Source: Caballeronia sp. dw_276
GTDB taxonomy: Bacteria > Pseudomonadota > Gammaproteobacteria > Burkholderiales > Burkholderiaceae
Length of the DNA: 64,000 nt
Assembly: GCF_018449635.1 (NCBI RefSeq)
Contig: NZ_JAAVUV010000004.1
Coordinates: 496,001 to 560,000 of the forward strand
Reading direction: 5' to 3'
Numbering within the stretch: the stretch's first letter is position 1; every line of letters starts with the position of its first letter. Below the pieces are notes generated by a model. That model had not been told where the DNA came from, did no database searches, and worked only from the letters and a program-made list of their open reading frames with translations. Shown in pieces: positions 43,333-50,663 of the stretch. The translations under genes and the position numbers were made by a program.

Positions 43333-44280
43333 ATGAGCGCAGCGCTGAACCCCAGGACCGATGAGATTGCCGTAACACCGTTGTCCGCGCACATTGGAGC
43401 GGAAATCCATGGTGTCGATCTTGCGAAGCCGCTTGCCGCTGAGCAGGTTGCTGCGATTCGCGCGGCGTTGCTCAAGTGGCGAGTCGTGTTCTTCCGAGAG
43501 CAATTCTTGACGCACGAACAGCATGTGGCATTTTCATCGCAATTTGGAGAGTTGACGCTTGGGCATCCGGTGTTCGGCCACGTAGATGGGCATCCGGAAA
43601 TCTATTCCATCTCGAAGTTTCGAAAGGCGACGCGCTTTGAAGGACAGTCGCTTCTGCGCCCATGGACAGGCTGGCATACCGACGTCACGGCGGCCGTCAA
43701 TCCGCCGTTTGCATCGATCCTTCGGGGCGTGACTATTCCCCCTTACGGCGGCGATACGCAGTGGACCAACCTCGTTGTTGCCTACGGAAAGTTGTCGGCG
43801 CCGCTGCGGGGTTTTATCGATGGCTTGCGGGGTATTCACAAGTTCACCGCACCGTCCGGTGCAAGCGGAACGAGTGAGTTCGAACAGGCGGTGAAGGAAC
43901 GTTCGCTGGTGAGTGAACATCCGCTCGTGCGTGTGCATCCGGAAACGGGTGAGCGCGCGCTTTACGTGAGTCCGAGTTTTCTGAAGAGCATTGTTGGGGT
44001 GACGCCGCGCGAAAGCCAGGCGCTGCTTGAATTGCTCTGGGAACACGTAACACGTCCGGAGTTCACGGTGCGCTTCAAATGGCAAAAGGGCAGTGTCGCG
44101 TTCTGGGACAACAGGTCGACCGCGCACCTGGCGCCTTCGGATATCTTCGATCTGGATTTCGACAGGCAGTTGTATAGAACGACGCTTGTTGGCGACATTC
44201 CCGTCGGGCCGGACGGTGGTGCTTCCATAGCAATTGAAGGATCGCCAGTCGCTGCCGCTGCGGCGGTGGAACTGAACTGA
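43333..44280 (+). CDS. TauD/TfdA-family Fe(II)/2-oxoglutarate dioxygenase
   Basis: 315 residues. The start (VTPLSAHIGAEIHGVDLAKPL) and the motif RPWTGWHTDVTAAVNPP are standard for TauD; the His and Asp in WHTD plus the late His in WDNRSTAHLAPSD form the iron facial triad, and an Arg follows (DFDRQLYRTTLVGD). TauD enzymes hydroxylate the carbon next to a sulfonate or sulfate group, releasing sulfite or sulfate. It follows the SfnB-like gene by 22 bp and ends at a bidirectional hairpin. The true substrate could be taurine, another alkanesulfonate or an alkyl sulfate. Confidence 0.85.
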   Translation: MSAALNPRTDEIAVTPLSAHIGAEIHGVDLAKPLAAEQVAAIRAALLKWRVVFFREQFLTHEQHVAFSSQFGELTLGHPVFGHVDGHPEIYSISKFRKATRFEGQSLLRPWTGWHTDVTAAVNPPFASILRGVTIPPYGGDTQWTNLVVAYGKLSAPLRGFIDGLRGIHKFTAPSGASGTSEFEQAVKERSLVSEHPLVRVHPETGERALYVSPSFLKSIVGVTPRESQALLELLWEHVTRPEFTVRFKWQKGSVAFWDNRSTAHLAPSDIFDLDFDRQLYRTTLVGDIPVGPDGGASIAIEGSPVAAAAAVELN

Positions 44281-44287
44281 GCGATAG

Positions 44288-44319
44288 CGTGGTCGGGATT
44301 CTTTAATTTCCCGACCACG
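44288..44319. terminator. Bidirectional hairpin between two convergent operons
   Basis: CGTGGTCGGGA (44288-44298) and TCCCGACCACG (44309-44319) form an 11-bp perfect stem with a 10-base loop, just after the plus-strand dioxygenase and just before the end of the minus-strand ATPase gene. Position and symmetry suggest it ends both transcripts, although T-runs are poor. Confidence 0.7.
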
Positions 44320-44328
44320 TCAACAGCG

Positions 44329-45111
44329 TCAAACCGCGTCCACCGGCGTATTGAAGTCCGCAAGAATATCTTCGCGCAATCGCACGAACGCCGGATCGCT
44401 ACGCCGGCGCGGCCGCTCAAGCCCAACGTGCACCACCTTGCTTATCCTCCCTGGCCGAGCCTGCATCACCACAACGCGATCCGCGAGGAACACGGCTTCG
44501 TCCACATCGTGTGTCACGAGGATCATGGTGATACGTTCGCTTTCCCAGATACGCTGCAGCTCGTTTTGCATGCGGCTGCGGGTAAGGGCATCGAGCGCGC
44601 CGAAGGGTTCATCGAGCAGCAGCAGCTTGGGCCGGTTCACGAGCCCGCGGGCAATCGATACCCGTTGCGCCATGCCGCCTGACAACTGATGCGGATGATG
44701 TCCTTCATAACCCTTCAACCCGACCAGCTCGATATGCTCCGCGACGGCGCGGCGCTTCTCGTCTTTGCTACGCCCGGAGTTCCTGAGCGCCACGGCGATG
44801 TTCTGTTCGACGTTGAGCCACGGAAACAGCCGATGATCCTGAAACACTAGCCCACGCGCGAGATCCGTGGTGTGGATGCGTTCTCCGCCGAACTCGATAT
44901 CCCCATCGAATTGATCGTCGAGACCGGCGATCAGGCGCAACAACGTGGATTTGCCGCAGCCGCTGGCGCCCACGATCGCGACGAACTCGCCGCTGCTCAC
45001 GTTGAGATCGATGCCGTCGAGTACGGGCGGTACGTTGGTGTCGCCCGCGAAGCGCTTGGCTACGCGATTCAGGTTCAGCTCGTTCGCCCGGGTTTCGGTA
45101 AAAGTCGACAT
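44329..45111 (-). CDS. Sulfonate/nitrate-type ABC transporter ATPase (SsuB/AtsC-like)
   Basis: 260 residues: Walker A GASGCGKST, Q-loop VFQDHRLFPW, signature LSGGMAQR, Walker B LLLLDEP with FGALDALTR following, switch His in LVTHDVDEA. The VFQDHRLFPW and FGALDALTR motifs are typical of the taurine/sulfonate/nitrate importer group. It serves the two permeases encoded upstream and is the last gene of the minus-strand sulfur operon. It could also energise the ATPase-less amino acid-type importer on the other strand, though the families do not normally mix. Confidence 0.85.
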   Translation of the reverse strand: MSTFTETRANELNLNRVAKRFAGDTNVPPVLDGIDLNVSSGEFVAIVGASGCGKSTLLRLIAGLDDQFDGDIEFGGERIHTTDLARGLVFQDHRLFPWLNVEQNIAVALRNSGRSKDEKRRAVAEHIELVGLKGYEGHHPHQLSGGMAQRVSIARGLVNRPKLLLLDEPFGALDALTRSRMQNELQRIWESERITMILVTHDVDEAVFLADRVVVMQARPGRISKVVHVGLERPRRRSDPAFVRLREDILADFNTPVDAV

Positions 45112-45150
45112 GATTATATGGAATCCGTAATAAATATATAGCGGCTGTAG

Positions 45151-45966
45151 TCAGGCCGTCGGATCGCGGAACCAACGCCGTTGCACGGCACGCGCCAACG
45201 AGTTCAACGCCCACCCGGTAATGCCGATCACAATGACGCCGAAAACCACCAGGTCCATGCGAAACTGTTCGCTGCCATCTACCAGCGTATTGCCGATACC
45301 GCTGCCGGCAACCAGCAGATACTCGGCGCCGAGCGTCGCCAGCCACGAATAGATCAATGCAAGATAGACGCCCGTGAAGATGGACGGCAACGCGGCCGGA
45401 ATGACAATGCGCGTAACCGTTTGCCATTTGCTGTAGCGAAAGACACGGCCCACGTCGAGCAATTCCGGCGATACCGCGCGAATGCCATCGGCTGTGTGCG
45501 CAACCACCGGCACGAGCGCGGCAAGCGAAAGGAATACCACCTTGGCGAGATCGCCGAGACCAAACCAGACGGAAATCAGCGGTATCCACGCAAAGAGCGA
45601 GACCTGCTTGAACGTATTGAAGCTCGGGCCCACCAGGCGATTGGCAAACGGCGACACGCCGAGTAACGCGCCGAGCGCAAGCCCAAGGCTTGCACCGAGC
45701 GTAAAGCCCGTCAACTCGCGCGCAAGCGACGCGGAGAGCGCGCGCCACAACGCGCCGGTCCTGACCTGGTCGACAGCGGTATGCAAGACCTGCGCCGGCG
45801 AAGTCATCATGCCGTGCCCTGTCACCACGTTGCGCGACAGATACCACCAGATAGCGAAGGCTGCGACTGGAATGACCCAGCCGCGCCAGCGGCCGCTTTT
45901 GCCCGAGGCATTGGCGCCGGTGATTGCGCCTGAGCCGGATTCGAGTTCAAGAGACGATGTGGACAT
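45151..45966 (-). CDS. Sulfonate-type ABC transporter permease (SsuC/AtsB-like), second copy
   Basis: 271 residues with about six membrane helices after a 25-residue soluble start. The EAA-type region reads ELLDVGRVFRYSKWQTVTRIVIPAALPSIFTG, typical of SsuC/TauC permeases. AAGGAG lies before the start. It is the second of two adjacent permease genes that resemble each other over their length; together they would form a heterodimer, whereas SsuC-type systems often use a homodimer. Confidence 0.82.
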   Translation of the reverse strand: MSTSSLELESGSGAITGANASGKSGRWRGWVIPVAAFAIWWYLSRNVVTGHGMMTSPAQVLHTAVDQVRTGALWRALSASLARELTGFTLGASLGLALGALLGVSPFANRLVGPSFNTFKQVSLFAWIPLISVWFGLGDLAKVVFLSLAALVPVVAHTADGIRAVSPELLDVGRVFRYSKWQTVTRIVIPAALPSIFTGVYLALIYSWLATLGAEYLLVAGSGIGNTLVDGSEQFRMDLVVFGVIVIGITGWALNSLARAVQRRWFRDPTA

Positions 45967-45978
45967 GTGCCAGCTCCT

Positions 45979-46815
45979 TCATGCCAGCCGTGGCGGCGAT
46001 AACTTGTTTTCGAGCAGCGTAAGCAACCTGTCCGCCGCATAACCAATCGCGCCGACGATCAGCACGGAGGCAAGCACGAGATCGAGTTGAAACAACTGGC
46101 GTCCGTACACGATCAGATAACCTAGTCCTTCCGATGAAGCCACGAGTTCCACGACCACCAGCGTGAGCCATGCCTTCGTGAATGCAAGACGGATCCCGGT
46201 GCCGATCACGGGCACGGCCGATGGCAGGATGACGCGCGATATCGTCTGGAAAGGGGTGTACTTGAAGACACGGGCAACGTCGAGATAAGCGGGCGGCGTC
46301 TTGCGAAATCCCTGCATTGTGCTGAGCGTGACGGGGACAAGCGCCGCATGTCCGATCAGCAAGTACTTCAACGGCTCGCCAATCCCGACCACGATCATCA
46401 GGAACGGCAGCCAGCCGAGAACCGGCACCTGCACTACCGCGTTGAAGCTCGGAAGAATATAGGCTTCCGCCGTGCGCGAAAGCCCGAGCAAACCGCCCAG
46501 CAACAAGCCGAGCACAACGCCACCCGAAAACCCGATCGCGACCCGCGAGAGGCTTGCGCTGACATGCATCCACAGTTCGCCGCTTTTGGCGAGGCCGCTG
46601 AGGGTATCGAAGACGAGCAGGGGCGAAGGCAGGATCTGCGCCGAAATCCATCCGTAATGCGAGCCGAGAATCCATAACAACGCGGCCGCGGCCGGCAGCA
46701 GCCACGGCAACGCCGTCCAGCCGATCGAACGTGCGGCGAGCGCGACACGACGGTTCGTATCGGCTGTTTCAGATGGGCGGCCGGGGAATAAGGCGCGGGC
46801 GATGCTATTCGCCAT
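45979..46815 (-). CDS. Sulfonate-type ABC transporter permease (SsuC/AtsB-like), first copy
   Basis: 278 residues, six predicted membrane helices, with the loop PAYLDVARVFKYTPFQTISRVILPSAVPVIGTG matching the corresponding part of its neighbour (VGRVFRYSKWQTVTRIVIPAALPSIFTG). The two thus arose by duplication or form a paired system. GGAGAA lies upstream. It follows the binding-protein gene by 40 bp. Such two-permease systems occur in sulfate-ester (ats) loci. Confidence 0.82.
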   Translation of the reverse strand: MANSIARALFPGRPSETADTNRRVALAARSIGWTALPWLLPAAAALLWILGSHYGWISAQILPSPLLVFDTLSGLAKSGELWMHVSASLSRVAIGFSGGVVLGLLLGGLLGLSRTAEAYILPSFNAVVQVPVLGWLPFLMIVVGIGEPLKYLLIGHAALVPVTLSTMQGFRKTPPAYLDVARVFKYTPFQTISRVILPSAVPVIGTGIRLAFTKAWLTLVVVELVASSEGLGYLIVYGRQLFQLDLVLASVLIVGAIGYAADRLLTLLENKLSPPRLA

Positions 46816-46855
46816 GATCAGTTCTCCGTGGAATGCGTGCAGCAGCTAAATGCGC

Positions 46856-47923
46856 TTACAATTTGAGCGGCTTGCCCGAAGCGTCGAAACGTGGCCAGTA
46901 GTTTTCCAGCTTCAAGGACTTCAACGCCTGGTCGAGATACTTCGGTTCGAACCAGCCGTTCACGCTGACAGGCTGACGGATGAGGTTCAGGCGCAGCGCG
47001 TCATCGGCGACGGATTGATAGCGGGTGACAATAAACGGATCGATCAGCGGCGAACTGCGGTCTTTCAACGCCTGGTTCGCGTACTCTGATTCCCACGATT
47101 CGACCGGCACGCCGCTCTTCGCCCACAGCGTAAACAGTGCGCCCCGATTCGGTTCTTCGGACGACCATTGCGCCGCCTGGACCACCGACGTCACGACTTT
47201 TTGAACGACGTCGGGGTGATCGTGCTCGAAATCATCGAGCACGAGCAAATGCGCCTGGCGTGTGTATTGCAGGCCGCCATCGCGCGACGCGTAAATGATT
47301 TTTGCCAGACCCTGGCGCTGTAACTTGAAGAGCTTGAAATCGAGGAAGACGGCATCGACGCCTTTCGATGCCAGCGCTGCTTGCGATGCGGCGTCGTCGA
47401 GATTGATGACGCGCAGGTCCTTTTCGGACAGGCCGTTGGCCTTCAGGACGTTATCGGCGACAAGCTGAAGATTGGTGCCCCGGAATATAGCGACGCGCTT
47501 GCCCTTGAGGTCCTTCACGCTCTTGATGTCGGAGTCGGGCGGAACCGCAAGATAAACACCGGTACGTACATTCGATTCAACCAGCAACTTGGTCTTGAGT
47601 CCGTTCGCACGTCCGAGCACGGCGGGCAGATCGCCCTGATAGGCGAAGTCGATCTGATGATTCGCAAGCGCTTCGTTGACCGCAGGTCCCGCGCCCTTGA
47701 AAAAGAGCCACTGGACCTTGATGCCATCGGGCGCGAGTGCATCCTCCACACGATGCTGCAATTGGGCGGTGGCGGCGGGCGAGCCGCCGAAGACCGGCGG
47801 GTCGCCGTAACCCTGCGTGGCAACGCCGATACGCACGACGGCGGGCGCTGCGGCGAAGGCGCTGGTAAATGCGGCCAGGCCGAGCGTGACCAAAAGGGTG
47901 CGTAAAAAGAACCGTGTTGTCAT
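46856..47923 (-). CDS. Sulfonate/sulfate-ester ABC transporter substrate-binding protein (SsuA/AtsR-like)
   Basis: 355 residues with a Sec signal (RTLLVTLGLAAFTSAFAAA). The mature domain resembles the SsuA/TauA group: VVRIGVATQGYG at the start, ANHQIDFAYQGDLPAVLGRANGLKTKLL and VKDLKGKRVAIFRGTNLQLVADNVL. It would bind an organosulfur ligand in the periplasm for the two permeases downstream. A GC-rich hairpin lies between it and the dioxygenase gene upstream. Confidence 0.82.
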   Translation of the reverse strand: MTTRFFLRTLLVTLGLAAFTSAFAAAPAVVRIGVATQGYGDPPVFGGSPAATAQLQHRVEDALAPDGIKVQWLFFKGAGPAVNEALANHQIDFAYQGDLPAVLGRANGLKTKLLVESNVRTGVYLAVPPDSDIKSVKDLKGKRVAIFRGTNLQLVADNVLKANGLSEKDLRVINLDDAASQAALASKGVDAVFLDFKLFKLQRQGLAKIIYASRDGGLQYTRQAHLLVLDDFEHDHPDVVQKVVTSVVQAAQWSSEEPNRGALFTLWAKSGVPVESWESEYANQALKDRSSPLIDPFIVTRYQSVADDALRLNLIRQPVSVNGWFEPKYLDQALKSLKLENYWPRFDASGKPLKL

Positions 47924-47950
47924 TGATTGGAATTGAAGAGGAAAGGGTAG

Positions 47951-47977
47951 GCCGCGCTAATGGAGAGCCAGCGCGGC
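47951..47977 (-). terminator. GC-rich hairpin between dioxygenase and binding-protein genes
   Basis: GCCGCGCT (47951-47958) and AGCGCGGC (47970-47977) form an 8-bp stem with an 11-base loop in the 64-bp gap. No T-run follows on the minus strand; it may attenuate or protect rather than terminate. Confidence 0.4.
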
Positions 47978-47987
47978 GGCAGCAGAC

Positions 47988-48905
47988 TTAATGAGCACCG
48001 CGCAGCGCACGGCTACGCTGTCCGTCAATGCCGACCGGAACGTCGCCATGCACCGTTGCACGGCGGACGATGCGGCGTTCGCTTTCATCGTAGTCCGCGA
48101 CCGCATAGTGCTGCGTTGCGCGGTTATCCCAGATGGCGACATCGCCCTGATTCCAGCGCCAGCGCACGGTGTTTTCGAGGCGCGTGATGTGATCGTGGAA
48201 GAGTTCTTTCAGGCGGTCCGAATCGCGTTGCGACAGGCCCACGAAGCGCTGCACGAAATGACCGAGTACGAGGCTGCGTTCGCCGGTTTCCGGATGCACG
48301 CGAACCACCGGATGCTCGGTCTCATACACGGTCGACGTGAATTGCTCGCGGTACGCTAGCTCTGCGTCCGTGCTCGGCGCGCTGCGATTCGCGGCGTAGT
48401 CGTAGGTGTTCGTATGAATGGCGCGCAAGGAATCCGCAAGCGCGCGCAGCGGCTCCGGCAGGCGTTCATATGCCTGCACGGTGTTCGCCCAGACCGTGTC
48501 GCCGCCGGCGGGCGGAATCACTACGCCGCGCAGAATCGAGATCTTCGGATACGCTTCCACGAAAGTCACATCCGTGTGCCACGAGTTCGCGCGCGTGCCG
48601 TTCTTAGAGTCGAGTTCGAGCAGGCGGCTGGTATTGGCAAGCGACGGCACCGTCGGGTGCGCCACGGTCTCGCCAAAAAGGCTGGCGAACGCTTCCTGTT
48701 CGGCATCGTCCAGATGTGATTGGCCGCGAAAGAAGATCACCTTGTATTTGAGCAGCGCCGCATTGATCGCGGCGTGTGTGGAGCTGTCCAGGTCCGAGCC
48801 GAGACGCACGCCACGGATTTCGGCGCCGATCCGGCCGCCGACCGCATGAATGTCGAGCTCGAGAGAGGGCTCAGCTTGCACTGCAGACGTAGCAACGAGT
48901 GTCAT
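47988..48905 (-). CDS. TauD/AtsK-like Fe(II)/2-oxoglutarate dioxygenase
   Basis: 305 residues. Iron ligands are in SWHTDVTF (His, Asp) and IWDNRATQHYAVADY (His), with the co-substrate Arg in RRIVRRATVHGD. The motif RGQSHLDDAEQEAFASLFGE and the Tyr-rich middle (YDYAANRSAPSTDAE) resemble alkylsulfatase AtsK more than taurine dioxygenase, so an alkyl sulfate ester is a likely substrate. It is a distant paralogue of the plus-strand dioxygenase 4 kb away. It lies between the LLM monooxygenase and the binding-protein gene on the same strand. Confidence 0.85.
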   Translation of the reverse strand: MTLVATSAVQAEPSLELDIHAVGGRIGAEIRGVRLGSDLDSSTHAAINAALLKYKVIFFRGQSHLDDAEQEAFASLFGETVAHPTVPSLANTSRLLELDSKNGTRANSWHTDVTFVEAYPKISILRGVVIPPAGGDTVWANTVQAYERLPEPLRALADSLRAIHTNTYDYAANRSAPSTDAELAYREQFTSTVYETEHPVVRVHPETGERSLVLGHFVQRFVGLSQRDSDRLKELFHDHITRLENTVRWRWNQGDVAIWDNRATQHYAVADYDESERRIVRRATVHGDVPVGIDGQRSRALRGAH

Positions 48906-49058
48906 CGGATGTTCCTTTTATGGGTGGGGACACTTTTCTTACCAACGATGGCGAAAAGCTGTAGCGCCGATAAATTGAAGCATCCGCCCGCGAGCGCGGC
49001 AACGAAGCGATTGGACTAAGCTTTACATGCCGGATGTGGGATTCGATAACACCAGCCG

Positions 49059-50423
49059 TCAAATTACCAAGGCCGCTTGCCGATTGGTTTCGTGGTGGTT
49101 GACTGGCCGGCCGAGTCCGAGATTCTCGCGCAAGGTATGACCTTCATAGTCGCTACGAAACAATCCACGTCGACGCAACTCCGGCAGCACCAGTTCAATG
49201 AAGTCGGTCAACCCGCCGGGTAATGTCGGTGGCATGACGTTATAACCGTCGGCGCCGTAATTGACGAAACGCTCTTCGAGCTGGTCGGCAATATCTTCCG
49301 CAGTCCCGACAAGTTGCCAATGACCTCGCGCACCGGCGACGCGCAAATAAAGCTGCCTGATAGTCAGGTTCTCGCGCCTTGCAAGTTCTATGGTCAGCAC
49401 CTGCCGGCTTTTGCTTGCGTTGGTTTCGGGCAGTTCGGGAATCGGGCCGTCGAGCGGATAACCGGAAAGATCGATGCCACCCGTCAGGCCCGACACAAGC
49501 GCGAGTCCAACCACGGGATCGATCAGCGACTGCAGTTCTTCGAACTTTTCCTCGGCCTCGGATCGTGTGCGTCCGACTATAGGGAATACGCCGGGCATGA
49601 TCTTGAGGTCGTCCGGATGACGTCCGTGCGCGGCAAGACGGCCTTTGACGTCGGCATAAAAGTCGATCGCGTCCTGCAGCGTTTGCTGCGCAGTGAAGAT
49701 CACTTCCGCAGTGCGCGCGGCGAGTGCACGGCCGGACTCGGAGGAACCCGCCTGCACGAGTACGGGTTGTCCCTGCGGCGAGCGCGCCACGTTGAGCGGC
49801 CCTTTGACCTGGAAGAAACGGCCCTTGTGATCGAGCACGTGGCGCTTGTCCGGATCAAAAAAACGTCCCGAGGTTTTATTGCGCAAGAAGGCGTCGTCTT
49901 CCCAGCTGTCCCAGAGCGCGCGCACCACGGTTGCGAACTCGTCCGCACGTTCATAACGCTCGGCGTGATCGAAATGTTTATCGCGGTTGAAGTTCTTCGC
50001 TTCGTGTTCGCTCGATGACGTCACCAGGTTCCAGCCCGCGCGTCCGCCGCTAATATGGTCGAGCGACGCGAACTTCCTTGCAACGTGATACGGCTCGTTG
50101 AAGCTGGTCGATGCCGTCGCGACAAAACCGATTCGCGTGGTGATGGCCGCAAGCGCGGACAGCAGGGTGATCGGTTCGAACTGCGCTATATAACTGTGCG
50201 CGGTGCGGCTGAGGAAGTCGAGGTTGTCGCCGCGCGTGCCGACGCCATCGGCGAGAAAGATCAGGTCGAACTTCGCGGCTTCCGCGGCCTGTGCAAGCTG
50301 GACGTAATGCCGGAAGTTGATGCCTGCATCTGCCTGGCTGTCAGGATGGCGCCACGCGGCAATGTGATGTCCCGACGGATAAAGGAAGGCGCCGAGGCGT
50401 ATGTGACCTGTTCGTTTTGGCAT
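49059..50423 (-). CDS. LLM-class flavin monooxygenase (NtaA/SnaA/DszA family)
   Basis: 454 residues. The start (GAFLYPSGHHIAAWRHP) and motifs FDLIFLADG, ARKFASLDHISGGRAGWNLVTSS and GQPVLVQAGSSESGRALAA are standard for the NtaA/SnaA/DszA group of FMNH2-dependent monooxygenases. These cleave C-S or C-N bonds in sulfones, sulfonates and aminopolycarboxylates; in sulfur operons they release sulfite. It needs a separate flavin reductase, which is not adjacent. It is encoded between the TonB receptor and the AtsK-like dioxygenase, probably in one sulfate-starvation transcript. Confidence 0.85.
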   Translation of the reverse strand: MPKRTGHIRLGAFLYPSGHHIAAWRHPDSQADAGINFRHYVQLAQAAEAAKFDLIFLADGVGTRGDNLDFLSRTAHSYIAQFEPITLLSALAAITTRIGFVATASTSFNEPYHVARKFASLDHISGGRAGWNLVTSSSEHEAKNFNRDKHFDHAERYERADEFATVVRALWDSWEDDAFLRNKTSGRFFDPDKRHVLDHKGRFFQVKGPLNVARSPQGQPVLVQAGSSESGRALAARTAEVIFTAQQTLQDAIDFYADVKGRLAAHGRHPDDLKIMPGVFPIVGRTRSEAEEKFEELQSLIDPVVGLALVSGLTGGIDLSGYPLDGPIPELPETNASKSRQVLTIELARRENLTIRQLYLRVAGARGHWQLVGTAEDIADQLEERFVNYGADGYNVMPPTLPGGLTDFIELVLPELRRRGLFRSDYEGHTLRENLGLGRPVNHHETNRQAALVI

Positions 50424-50663
50424 GGGGCGTGGCGTTGGAGCGGAGGCGGTTCTCTTGCCACGCGACTACAACGTTTGGCCGGTGGCACGGAGCATCGGAA
50501 GCTGCAGCGTCGATTTTCCTGCAGTGACATTAACCGCTCTGCTGCATGCGAGTCCGATCATAAGGAGCGTGGTAACGCAGTGGAACCGAGCATTGCTTCG
50601 ATCGTTTCCACGCACGGTGATTTACGCTTCCCCTTCCCCAACACCCGCCATGTTCGCTACAAG

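Noticed and set aside
43333..48905. The two TauD-type dioxygenases as the missing Asp beta-hydroxylase of the siderophore pathway
   Set aside because: Both sit inside sulfur-acquisition operons and resemble TauD/AtsK; nothing links them to the NRPS genes.
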